This document shows, in pieces, positions 7,446 through 14,286 of a DNA stretch of 14,682 nt (position 1 is the stretch's first letter; each line of letters starts with the position of its first letter). Source of the DNA: DAOMOD01 sp964526035. GTDB taxonomy: Bacteria > Pseudomonadota > Gammaproteobacteria > Xanthomonadales > BPKI01. Both the position numbers and the translations under genes were made by a program. A model generated the notes under the pieces. That model worked only from the letters and a program-made list of their open reading frames with translations. It did no database searches and was not told where the DNA came from. The DNA lies in contig CAZGKE010000084.1 of assembly GCA_964526035.1 (NCBI GenBank), positions 1-14,682 of the forward strand, in the 5' to 3' direction.

Positions 7446-7931
7446 TCAACGCTTGTCGGCCTTGGATTTGGCCATCAGTTTCGCCCAATCGGGCACCAGA
7501 CGCGCCTTTTGCACGTCTCCATGTTCAATTGCAACGTCGACACCGTCGACTTCCAGGACGATGCGCTCGCCCTCCACGGAGCGGATCAGCCCCTGCAGGC
7601 GGCGACGGCCGTCGACCGGAGCCAGCAAGGCCACCGCAACCTTCTCACCGACAAACTGGAGGAAGTGCGCGGGCGTGAACAGCGGGCGTTCCACTCCGGG
7701 AGACGAGACCTCAAGCGTGTATTGCCCGGCAACGGGGTCATTGACGTCGAGCAGCGCCTCGATTTCGCGGCTGACCGCTTCGCAGTCCTCCACGACAATG
7801 CCTTCGGAACGGTCGATGTAGATCCGCAGCAGACTTGAGCCGCGACCCGGGCTGTACTCGAGCCCAAGGCACTCGTAGCCCATGGCAGCCACTGCCGGTG
7901 CTATCAAATCGATCAGGTTCTGCTGTTTCAA
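7446..7931 (-). CDS. rimP: Ribosome maturation factor RimP
   Basis: The 161-residue product matches RimP, which binds the free 30S subunit and aids assembly of the S12/S19 region of the head and body. The N-terminal alpha/beta domain includes GYECLGLEYSPGRGSSLLRIYIDRSEGI (about 18-45), followed by the family signature LEVSSPGVERPLFTPAHFLQFVGE (about 73-96). The C-terminal SH3-like barrel includes RRRLQGLIRSVEGERIVLEVDG. The tail is slightly longer and more basic (AKLMAKSKADKR) than in E. coli. The start is TTG at 7931, preceded by AGGAG at a spacing of 5. No ATG lies nearby in frame that would keep the conserved N-terminus. It is the first protein gene after the tRNA-fMet leader, and an intrinsic terminator ends just 21 bases before it, so expression should depend on read-through. 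Confidence 0.96.
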   Translation of the reverse strand: MKQQNLIDLIAPAVAAMGYECLGLEYSPGRGSSLLRIYIDRSEGIVVEDCEAVSREIEALLDVNDPVAGQYTLEVSSPGVERPLFTPAHFLQFVGEKVAVALLAPVDGRRRLQGLIRSVEGERIVLEVDGVDVAIEHGDVQKARLVPDWAKLMAKSKADKR

Positions 7932-7952
7932 TGACGCTCCTGGAACACAAAC

Positions 7953-7975
7953 AAAAAATGGGCCTCGCGGCCCAT
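7953..7975 (-). terminator. Intrinsic terminator/attenuator just before rimP
   Basis: On the minus strand ATGGGCC (7975-7969) and GGCCCAT (7964-7958) form a perfect 7-bp stem closed by a GCGA tetraloop of the GNRA type, followed by a run of six T. This is a textbook intrinsic terminator. Only 21 bases separate the T run from the rimP TTG, so it lies inside the rimP leader and would act as an attenuator of the whole rimP-pnp transcript. Confidence 0.85.
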
Positions 7976-8099
7976 CCGATCAAACTGGTTTCCCGCGTCG
8001 ACGAATTCACCCGTCGACTCGGGAACCTTCGGATGCCTGGTCGCCACGCCCCCGCACCAGGGTGCGGAAAGCGCTGCGGCGTCCGGGCCAACAGGCAAC
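7976..8099 (-). other. Structured leader between the two terminators of the tRNA-fMet/rimP region
   Basis: No gene is visible here. The segment holds a long imperfect hairpin (7987-8027): 7 perfect pairs (7997-8003 with 8012-8018), one C/T mismatch, then 8 more pairs with a single bulge, closed by an 8-base loop. A second 6-bp hairpin lies at 8052-8067 (CCGCAC/GTGCGG, loop of 4). No convincing second promoter is seen. In E. coli the equivalent metY-rimP leader is cut by RNase III, and the long stem here is a candidate for the same role; that is inference. Confidence 0.5.
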
Positions 8100-8124
8100 A
8101 AAAAAGCCTCGCTGCGGAGGCTTT
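8100..8124 (-). terminator. Intrinsic terminator after tRNA-fMet
   Basis: On the minus strand AAAGCCTC (8124-8117), the loop CGCAGC, and GAGGCTTT (8110-8103) form an 8-bp stem running into six T (8105-8100). The stem starts 14 bases after the encoded CCA end of the tRNA. It should end most tRNA-fMet transcripts and leave limited read-through to rimP. Confidence 0.88.
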
Positions 8125-8138
8125 CTTGCTACCGGAAC

Positions 8139-8215
8139 TGGTAGCGGGGGCAGGATTTGAACCTGCGACCTTCGGGTTATGAGCCCGACGAGCTGCCAGA
8201 CTGCTCCACCCCGCA
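8139..8215 (-). tRNA. metY: Initiator tRNA-fMet (CAU)
   Basis: This 77-base cloverleaf includes an encoded 3' CCA. The anticodon loop CTCATAA carries CAU. Two initiator hallmarks separate it from elongator tRNA-Met: three consecutive G:C pairs at the base of the anticodon stem (TCGGG/CCCGA), and an unpaired first acceptor position. That position is U1 opposite U72 here, whereas the E. coli initiator has C1 opposite A72. The rest of the sequence is nearly the E. coli initiator (for example GGGGTGGAGCAG and AGCTCGTCGGGCTC). It delivers formyl-Met to the start codon with IF2, whose gene lies in the same operon. Position and product correspond to metY of E. coli. It has its own promoter and terminator, and sits 72 bases after nuoN. 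Confidence 0.97.
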
Positions 8216-8229
8216 TCAGCGAGATCGCT

Positions 8230-8258
8230 ACTATAGCGGCGCCTGCGAACGCATGCAA
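8230..8258 (-). promoter_or_regulatory. Sigma70-type promoter of tRNA-fMet
   Basis: On the minus strand the -35 box TTGCAT (8258-8253) is followed by a 17-base spacer and the -10 box TATAGT (8235-8230), 5 of 6 to consensus. The predicted start near 8223 gives a 5' leader of about 7 bases before the mature tRNA. The bases after the -10 (AGCGATC) are rather GC-rich, which would fit stringent control, although that is inference. The -35 matches only at TTG. Confidence 0.75.
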
Positions 8259-8287
8259 GGCTGCGGACTGTGGTCGAGCACCCATAC

Positions 8288-9736
8288 TCAGGCAAAAGCG
8301 CGCTGGAAAAGCGCCAGCAGCGGGCCCCAGATGAACAGCGCGAGCAGCTGGAACAGCGCGTTCGCCGACAGCGCCCAGCGCATCGGCGCATCCGACGGCA
8401 ATACCGGCGGCTGATCGTCCTCAGGACTGTCGAAGTACATCAGCTTGATGATGCGCAGGTAGTAGAAGGCTCCGATCACCGCGAAAATCAGACCGAGGAT
8501 GGCTACCCATACCAGGCCAGCTTCGACTGCCGCCTTGAGCACCAGAAACTTGGCAAAGAAGCCGATCAGCGGCGGGAAGCCCGCAAGCGACGCCATCAGC
8601 AGCAACATCATGAAGGCGTACCAGGGTTGCCGCTGGGCGAGGCCCTTGAAATCGACGATCTCCTCTGCTTCGAAACCCTGGTGCGAGAGCAGGAGGATCA
8701 TTCCGAATGCGCCGCCCACCATGATCGCGTAGATGATCACGTAGGCCATCGCCGCGGCGTAGCCCTCGGCGCTGCCCGAGGCGATGCCGATCAGCACGAA
8801 ACCGACGTGCAGCATGTTGGAGTAGGCCAGCATGCGCTTCAGGTTGGTCTGCGCCAGCGCCACGATGTTGCCGATGACCAGCGACGCAATGGCCAGCAGG
8901 ATCAGCATGGTCTGCCACTGCTCGCTGAGACCGCCGAGTCCGCCTTCGAGGATTCTCCATGCCATGCCGAACGCCGCCAGCTTTGGCACCGATCCGATGA
9001 ACAGGGTCACGGCCGTGGGCGAGCCTTGGTAGACATCCGGAACCCACATGTGGAACGGCGCGGCGCCGAACTTGAAGGCAATGCCGACCACCAGGAACAC
9101 CAGGCCGAAGCTCAACAGAATTGCACGGTCACCCAGTCCGGAAGTCAGCTGATGGATGGTGGCAAGATCCAGGCTGCCGGTAGCGCCGTAAACCATCGAC
9201 ATGCCGTACAGCAGCATTCCCGAGGCCAGCGCACCGAGCACGAAGTACTTCATTGCAGCCTCCGAGCTCAGTGCCGAGTCCCGGTTGAGTGCAACCAGCG
9301 CATAGGAACTCAAGGCCATCAGCTCGAGACCAAGGTAGACGGTGATCAGGCTTCCGGCGGAAACCAGCACCATCATGCCGAGCAGTCCGGTCAGGCACAG
9401 GATGTAGAACTCGCCCTGCAGCAGACCGCGGATCGCAAGGTACTCGCGTGAGTACACGAATACCATGGCCACCAGCATGTACATCACGGTCTTGAGGATG
9501 TCGGAGACCGGGTCGCGAAGGAACATGCCGCCGAATGCGCTCTGCGCGGGGCCATCCAGCGAGAAGGCGCGCAGCGTGATGATGGCGGTGAAGGCGAGGA
9601 TCATCAGCGCCAGGAAATGCGTGAAGCCACGCCGATCCTGCGGCACATAAAGATCTGCCAGCAGCAGCACGCAGATCATCCCGAGCAGGAAGATCTCGGG
9701 AAGCAGCGGCAGGAGTTCGCTCCAGGAATGGATCAT
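8288..9736 (-). CDS. nuoN: NADH-quinone oxidoreductase subunit N
   Basis: The 482-residue integral membrane protein (about 14 hydrophobic helices, E. coli length 485) is one of the three antiporter-like subunits of complex I in the cytoplasmic membrane. It contributes one proton channel. Family markers are LGLELMALSSYALVALNRDS (135-154) with the key Glu138, the broken-helix region GIAFKFGAAPFHMWVPDVYQGSPT (218-241) with Lys222, Lys252 in SVPKLAAF, NLKRMLAYSNMLHVGF (298-313), and Lys396 in FFAKF. These correspond to the Glu133, Lys217, Lys247 and Lys395 positions of E. coli NuoN. The ATG at 9736 lies 16 bases after nuoM; the nearest AGGA is rather far upstream (about 13 bases), so translation may be coupled to nuoM. 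It is the last nuo gene. No U-tract terminator is seen in the 72 bases before the tRNA. Confidence 0.98.
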   Translation of the reverse strand: MIHSWSELLPLLPEIFLLGMICVLLLADLYVPQDRRGFTHFLALMILAFTAIITLRAFSLDGPAQSAFGGMFLRDPVSDILKTVMYMLVAMVFVYSREYLAIRGLLQGEFYILCLTGLLGMMVLVSAGSLITVYLGLELMALSSYALVALNRDSALSSEAAMKYFVLGALASGMLLYGMSMVYGATGSLDLATIHQLTSGLGDRAILLSFGLVFLVVGIAFKFGAAPFHMWVPDVYQGSPTAVTLFIGSVPKLAAFGMAWRILEGGLGGLSEQWQTMLILLAIASLVIGNIVALAQTNLKRMLAYSNMLHVGFVLIGIASGSAEGYAAAMAYVIIYAIMVGGAFGMILLLSHQGFEAEEIVDFKGLAQRQPWYAFMMLLLMASLAGFPPLIGFFAKFLVLKAAVEAGLVWVAILGLIFAVIGAFYYLRIIKLMYFDSPEDDQPPVLPSDAPMRWALSANALFQLLALFIWGPLLALFQRAFA

Positions 9737-9752
9737 GTCGGTTCTGCCGTCC

Positions 9753-11267
9753 TCAGAGCTTGGTGGTGGCGATCTGCGCGACCAGTTTCATCACGGAAGC
9801 GTCCATCAGTTCGATCAGCGGCGCCGGCCACACGCCGAACAGCAGAACGGCAGCGGCGAAGGCGCAAAGCACGAAGGCCTCACGGCCATTCAGGTCCTTG
9901 AGCTTGGCCACCTTGTCATTGGCGACTTCGCCAAAGATCACGCGCTTGACCAGCCACAGCGTGTAGGCGGCGCCAATCACCAGGGTCAATCCGGCGACTG
10001 CGGCAAGCCACGGTGAACTCTGGAAAGCCGCCAGAATGACCATGAATTCACCCACGAAACCCGACGTGCCGGGCAGCCCGGAGTTGGCCATGGCGAACAG
10101 CACGAACAGCGCGGCAAACCAGGGCATGGTGTTCACCACTCCGCCGTAGTCGCCGATCATGCGGCTGTGCATGCGGTCATACATCACGCCGACGCAGGAG
10201 AACAGCGCAGCGGAAATGAAGCCGTGCGAGATCATCTGCACCATCGCGCCCTGCAGGCCAAGCGCGGCAGCGTCGACATTGTCCAGCTCGCGCACCAGCG
10301 CCAGAGCGATGAACAGGCCGAGGGTGACGAATCCCATATGGCTGATCGAGGAATAGGCGATCAACTTCTTCATGTCCTGCTGCACCAGCGCCACGAAACC
10401 GATGTAGACCACGGCGATGAGGCTGAGCGCGATCACCAGCCAAGCCCACTCGGCGGATCCGTCGGGAACGATCGGCAGTGAGAAGCGCAGAAATCCGTAG
10501 CCGCCGATCTTCAGCATGATGGCCGCGAGGATCACGGAGCCGCCGGTGGGCGCCTCGACGTGGGCATCGGGCAGCCAGGTATGCACCGGGAACATCGGGA
10601 TCTTGATCGCGAAGGCGACCAGGAAGGCGAAGAACAGCCACATCTGCTCTGTGGCGTCGAGCCTCAGTGCGGCAAGGTCAGCGAGGGCAAAGCTGCCGGC
10701 CTGGGAGTAGAGGTAGATGAGTCCGACCAGCATGAACACCGACCCGAGGAAGGTGTAGAGGAAGAACTTGAGGCTGGCGTATACACGCCTCGGGCCACCC
10801 CAGATGCCGATGATGATGAACATCGGAATCAGCATGCCTTCAAAGAAGACATAGAAGAGCACCGCATCCATGGCGCAGAAGACGCCGATCATCAGACCTT
10901 CAAGGAACAGGAAGACGGCGAAGTACTGGCCCACCCGGTCCGACACCGAAGTCCAGGCGCCGATCAGCACCAGCACCGAGGTGAACGCGGTCAGCATGAT
11001 CAGCGCCACCGAGATGCCATCCACTCCGAGGTGATAATAAATGTCGAAGCCTGCCACCCAGGCGAGGCGTTCGATGTACTGCATGTCGGCGCTGGCGGCA
11101 TTGAAGCCCAGGTACAGGGGCATGCAGAGCGCAAGCGTCGCCAGCGCCACGACCAATCCGGTCCAGCGCGCCAGCGAAGCGCGCCGCTGCCCGAGCGCGA
11201 GCAGCAGGAAGCCGCCAGCTATCGGCAGCCAGATCAGGAGACTCAGCAGGGGCCCTTGAAATTCCAT
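9753..11267 (-). CDS. nuoM: NADH-quinone oxidoreductase subunit M
   Basis: The 504-residue polytopic membrane protein is the second antiporter-like subunit of complex I and forms a proton channel between NuoL and NuoN. Visible markers are VFFEGMLIPMFIIIGIWGG (140-158) with Glu143, the broken helix FAIKIPMFPVHTWLPDAHVEAPT (219-241) with Lys222, ILAAIMLKIGGYG (246-258) with Lys253, DMKKLIAYSSISHMGFVTLG (298-317), and Glu407 in TSGFVGEF. These match Glu144, Lys234, Lys265 and Glu407 in E. coli. I chose the ATG at 11267. A TTG directly before it (11270) is in frame but unnecessary. Shine-Dalgarno support is modest (GGAA and GGA within 12 bases). It lies 25 bases after nuoL and 16 before nuoN. Confidence 0.98.
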   Translation of the reverse strand: MEFQGPLLSLLIWLPIAGGFLLLALGQRRASLARWTGLVVALATLALCMPLYLGFNAASADMQYIERLAWVAGFDIYYHLGVDGISVALIMLTAFTSVLVLIGAWTSVSDRVGQYFAVFLFLEGLMIGVFCAMDAVLFYVFFEGMLIPMFIIIGIWGGPRRVYASLKFFLYTFLGSVFMLVGLIYLYSQAGSFALADLAALRLDATEQMWLFFAFLVAFAIKIPMFPVHTWLPDAHVEAPTGGSVILAAIMLKIGGYGFLRFSLPIVPDGSAEWAWLVIALSLIAVVYIGFVALVQQDMKKLIAYSSISHMGFVTLGLFIALALVRELDNVDAAALGLQGAMVQMISHGFISAALFSCVGVMYDRMHSRMIGDYGGVVNTMPWFAALFVLFAMANSGLPGTSGFVGEFMVILAAFQSSPWLAAVAGLTLVIGAAYTLWLVKRVIFGEVANDKVAKLKDLNGREAFVLCAFAAAVLLFGVWPAPLIELMDASVMKLVAQIATTKL

Positions 11268-11292
11268 CAATCCGATTCCGACCGTATCTCGT

Positions 11293-13323
11293 TCAATTCA
11301 GGCCGCGCAGGAAGATCGCGAGCAGCACGATCAAGCCGACGATCATGGCGAAGGCGTAGTGGTAGAGGTAACCCGACTGCATCCAGCGTATGACGCCCGA
11401 TATGCGATCGATCAGGGTGGCCGAGCCATCGATGAACACGCCGTCTATCACCGCGTTGTCGCCACCCTTCCAAAGGCCGTGGCCGAGCCTGAGGCTGCCG
11501 CGCGCGAACACCGCCTGGTACAGCTCGTCGAAACCGTACTTGCGCTGCAGCACTCGATAGGGGATCGCCAGCATTGACTTTGCTCGATCGGCGATTGCGG
11601 GGTTGAAGAGGTAGATCCACGTGGCGAGAGCAAAGCCGGCGAAGGCCAGCCAGAACGCGGGCGCGGCGAAAAAGTGGAGCCCGAAGCCGATCGCAGCCGA
11701 TACCCAGCCATTTTCCTCGTGCCACAGCTTCGCGCCTGCAGCGGCCAGATGGTCATTGGCTTCGAGCACCACGATGGCCTCGCCGAACCAGCCGCCGAAC
11801 AGCATCGGGCCGACGGTGAAGAAACCGATGGCGATCGACGGGATGGCAAGCAGCACCAGCGGCAGCGTCACCACCCAGGGCGACTCGTGCGGTTCGTGCG
11901 GCTCGTGGTGACCCGCCTCGTCGTGCCCATGCGCGGGCGCGTCACGGAAGCGCTCGTTCCCGTGGAAGGTCATGTACAGCAGTCGGAAGCTGTAGAAGGC
12001 GGTGACGAACACGCCGAGCAGCACCGCCCAGTAGGCATAGGTCTGCACCCAGCCGCCCTGCCCTGCCGCTGCCCCTGCGGCCTCGATGATCGCGTCCTTG
12101 GAATAGTAGCCGGAGAAGAACGGCGTCCCGACCAGCGCCAGGGTGCCGATCAGGCAGGTGATCCAGGTGATTGGCATGTACTTGCGCAGGCCGCCCATGC
12201 GACGCATGTCCTGCTCGTGATGCATGCCGATGATGACGCTGCCGGCGGCCAGGAACAGCAGCGCCTTGAAGAAGGCATGCGTCATCAGATGGTAGACCGC
12301 ACCGGCGTAGGCCGAGACTCCGAGCGCGACGGTCATGTAGCCGAGCTGTGACAGCGTCGAATAGGCGACCACGCGCTTGATGTCGTTCTGCACCATGCCT
12401 ATGAGCCCGGTGAACAGGGCCGTCGTCGCGCCGATGAAAAGCACGAACGCCAGCGCCGTACTCGACATTTCAAACAGCGGGCTCATGCGCGCCACCATGA
12501 AAATGCCGGCGGTGACCATGGTGGCGGCATGGATCAATGCCGAGATCGGCGTCGGGCCTTCCATCGAGTCGGGCAGCCACACGTGCAGGGGCACCTGCGC
12601 CGACTTGCCCATGGCACCGATGAACAGGCAGATGCAGATGAACGTCGCCACTTCCCAGGGCATGCCCGAGAAGATCTCGACCGTTTGACCTTCCAGCGTG
12701 CCGGCGCTGGCGAAGGCGGTCGCATAGTCCAGGGTACCCAGCCAGAACAGCACGCCGGCGATGCCGAGCAGGAAGCCGAAGTCCCCCACCCGGTTGACGA
12801 TGAACGCCTTGAGGTTGGCGAAGATGGCCGTCGGCTTCTTGTACCAGAAGCCGATCAGCAGGTATGAAACCAGGCCGACCGCCTCCCAGCCGAAGAACAA
12901 CTGCAGGAAGTTGTTGCTCATCACCAGCATCAGCATCGCGAAGGTGAACAGGCTGATGTAGCTGAAGAAGCGCTGGTAGCCGTCGTCGTCGGCCATGTAG
13001 CCGATGGTGTAGATGTGCACCAGCAGCGATACGAAGGTGACCACCACCATCATCATCGCGGTCAGGTTGTCGACCAGAAAGCCGACGTGGGCACTGATGC
13101 CGCCCACCTCGAACCAGGTGTAGATGTTCTCGTTGAACGCCGGTTGCCCGTCGAACGCGATCAGTTTCAGCACGTAGATGCTGAGCACCGTGGACAGGCC
13201 GACCCCGAGGATGGTGACCCAGTGCGCGCCGGCGCGGCCGATCTGTCGTCCAAACAGTCCAGCGACGATGGCCCCGACCAGAGGCGCCAGGGCGATCACG
13301 AGAAGAATGCTCTTCAGTGCCAT
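11293..13323 (-). CDS. nuoL: NADH-quinone oxidoreductase subunit L
   Basis: The 676-residue protein is the distal antiporter-like subunit of complex I, with a C-terminal amphipathic helix that in known structures runs along the membrane arm. It is longer than the 613-residue E. coli protein. Key sites are Glu147 in FFGWEAVGLVSYLL, MGKSAQVPLHVWLPDSMEGPTPISALIHAATMV (238-270) with Lys240, DIKRVVAYSTLSQLGYM (314-330), Lys353 in THAFFKALLFL, and KD at 409-410. About residues 453-482 form a polar, His-rich loop between membrane helices (seven His in positions 465-479). The C-terminal part has a long polar stretch (about 578-650) followed by a final membrane helix ending FLRGLN. The ATG at 13323 has AAGGG at a spacing of 7, lying within the end of nuoK, and follows nuoK after 3 bases. 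Confidence 0.98.
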   Translation of the reverse strand: MALKSILLVIALAPLVGAIVAGLFGRQIGRAGAHWVTILGVGLSTVLSIYVLKLIAFDGQPAFNENIYTWFEVGGISAHVGFLVDNLTAMMMVVVTFVSLLVHIYTIGYMADDDGYQRFFSYISLFTFAMLMLVMSNNFLQLFFGWEAVGLVSYLLIGFWYKKPTAIFANLKAFIVNRVGDFGFLLGIAGVLFWLGTLDYATAFASAGTLEGQTVEIFSGMPWEVATFICICLFIGAMGKSAQVPLHVWLPDSMEGPTPISALIHAATMVTAGIFMVARMSPLFEMSSTALAFVLFIGATTALFTGLIGMVQNDIKRVVAYSTLSQLGYMTVALGVSAYAGAVYHLMTHAFFKALLFLAAGSVIIGMHHEQDMRRMGGLRKYMPITWITCLIGTLALVGTPFFSGYYSKDAIIEAAGAAAGQGGWVQTYAYWAVLLGVFVTAFYSFRLLYMTFHGNERFRDAPAHGHDEAGHHEPHEPHESPWVVTLPLVLLAIPSIAIGFFTVGPMLFGGWFGEAIVVLEANDHLAAAGAKLWHEENGWVSAAIGFGLHFFAAPAFWLAFAGFALATWIYLFNPAIADRAKSMLAIPYRVLQRKYGFDELYQAVFARGSLRLGHGLWKGGDNAVIDGVFIDGSATLIDRISGVIRWMQSGYLYHYAFAMIVGLIVLLAIFLRGLN

Positions 13324-13326
13324 TGA

Positions 13327-13632
13327 TCAGCCCTTCATCGAATCGAGTTCGGCCACGTTGATGGTCGAACGATTGCGGAAGAGCACCACCAGAATGGCAA
13401 GCCCGATGGCGGCCTCGGCGGCGGCCACGGTAAGTATGAAGAACACGAACACCTGGCCTCCGGGGTCCCCGAGGAATCGCGAGAAGGCGATGAAATTCAT
13501 GTTCACGGCCAGCAGCATCAACTCAAGGGACATCAGCAGAATGATGACGTTCTTTCGGTTGATGAAGATGCCGGCAATGCCGATGCAGAACAGGGCTGCA
13601 CCGAGCACGAGGAAATGGCCGAGGGTGATCAT
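13327..13632 (-). CDS. nuoK: NADH-quinone oxidoreductase subunit K
   Basis: The 101-residue protein has three predicted membrane helices, as expected for NuoK (the ND4L homologue), which together with NuoJ, NuoA and NuoH connects the quinone site to the antiporter subunits. The two conserved membrane glutamates are present: Glu37 in LLMSLELMLLAVN and Glu73 in TVAAAEAAIGLAI, equivalent to Glu36 and Glu72 in E. coli. The ATG at 13632 follows AAGGA at a spacing of 6. It overlaps the nuoJ stop in the classic ATGA arrangement (4 shared bases), suggesting translational coupling. The stop is 3 bases before nuoL. Confidence 0.98.
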   Translation of the reverse strand: MITLGHFLVLGAALFCIGIAGIFINRKNVIILLMSLELMLLAVNMNFIAFSRFLGDPGGQVFVFFILTVAAAEAAIGLAILVVLFRNRSTINVAELDSMKG

Positions 13633-14243
13633 GCCTGGTCCTTCCCGGTTTCCACCGGCATCTTGACCACGCGCAGACGATCCGACTTGCGGACCTGGAC
13701 CTGGCGGGCCGGATCCTGCTTGCGGGTGCCTTCGCGCTTGCGAAGCGTCAGGGTGATGGCGGCAATGATAGCCACGGTCAGGATCACGCCCGCGATCTCG
13801 AACGGATAGATGTAGTCACTGAACAGCGCACGACCCAGCCACTCGGTGTTGTGCATGCCGGCCGCGGCCGCCGGCTCGGGCGGAGCATCCATTTCGAACA
13901 CGCCCTTGACAGTGAGCACGGTGAGCATCTGCACCGCCATCAGCGCAGCCACGAACAGCCCCACCGGCAGGTAGCGGATGAATCCTTCGCGCAGCGGCGC
14001 AGTACGGATATCGAGCATCATCACCACGAACAGGAACAGCACCATCACCGCACCGACGTAGACCAGCACCAGCACGATCGCCAGGAATTCGGCCTCGGCC
14101 AGCAGCCAGATGCACGCGCTGGTGAAGAAGGTGAGCACCAGGAGCAGCACGGCGTGCACCGGGTTGCGCACGCTGATGACGCCGATGGCGGCAGCAAGCA
14201 TCAGACCGCCGAAGGCGAAGAACACGATGGATTGCAGGTTCAT
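13629..14243 (-). CDS. nuoJ: NADH-quinone oxidoreductase subunit J
   Basis: The 204-residue protein with five predicted membrane helices is the ND6 homologue of complex I. Helices are visible at about 4-24, 29-49, 54-77, 91-113 and 147-167. The third, LVYVGAVMVLFLFVVMML (60-77), is the conserved helix that changes between pi-bulge and alpha forms during turnover, with the conserved Tyr62. A Pro/Ala-rich periplasmic-type loop (about 118-130) precedes the last helix, and a basic C-terminal tail of about 37 residues (RKREGTRKQD onward) should face the cytoplasm. The ATG at 14243 follows TTTGAGGA closely; AGAGAG a little further upstream offers better spacing. The gap after nuoI is 43 bases, and the stop overlaps the nuoK start. 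Confidence 0.97.
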   Translation of the reverse strand: MNLQSIVFFAFGGLMLAAAIGVISVRNPVHAVLLLVLTFFTSACIWLLAEAEFLAIVLVLVYVGAVMVLFLFVVMMLDIRTAPLREGFIRYLPVGLFVAALMAVQMLTVLTVKGVFEMDAPPEPAAAAGMHNTEWLGRALFSDYIYPFEIAGVILTVAIIAAITLTLRKREGTRKQDPARQVQVRKSDRLRVVKMPVETGKDQA

Positions 14244-14286
14244 TCCTCAAACTCTCTCAAGGCCGTTCGCTGCGCGCCGGAGCGCC

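Noticed and set aside
8216..8287. Intrinsic terminator between nuoN and the tRNA
   Set aside because: A GCC/GGC-type stem can be drawn near 8240-8262, but it has bulges, no T-tract, and overlaps the tRNA promoter.
8270..9451. 393-codon open frame on the plus strand opposite nuoN
   Set aside because: Strongly Gln/His/Arg-rich translation, the mirror of hydrophobic membrane codons; it is antisense to a complete NuoN.
11268..11270. TTG as the nuoM start
   Set aside because: The next codon is an ATG in frame, which is the more likely start; the two differ by one residue.
10560..11393. 277-codon open frame on the plus strand opposite nuoM
   Set aside because: Same shadow effect: a Glu/His/Gln-rich reverse reading of membrane helices, with no ribosome binding site or family features.
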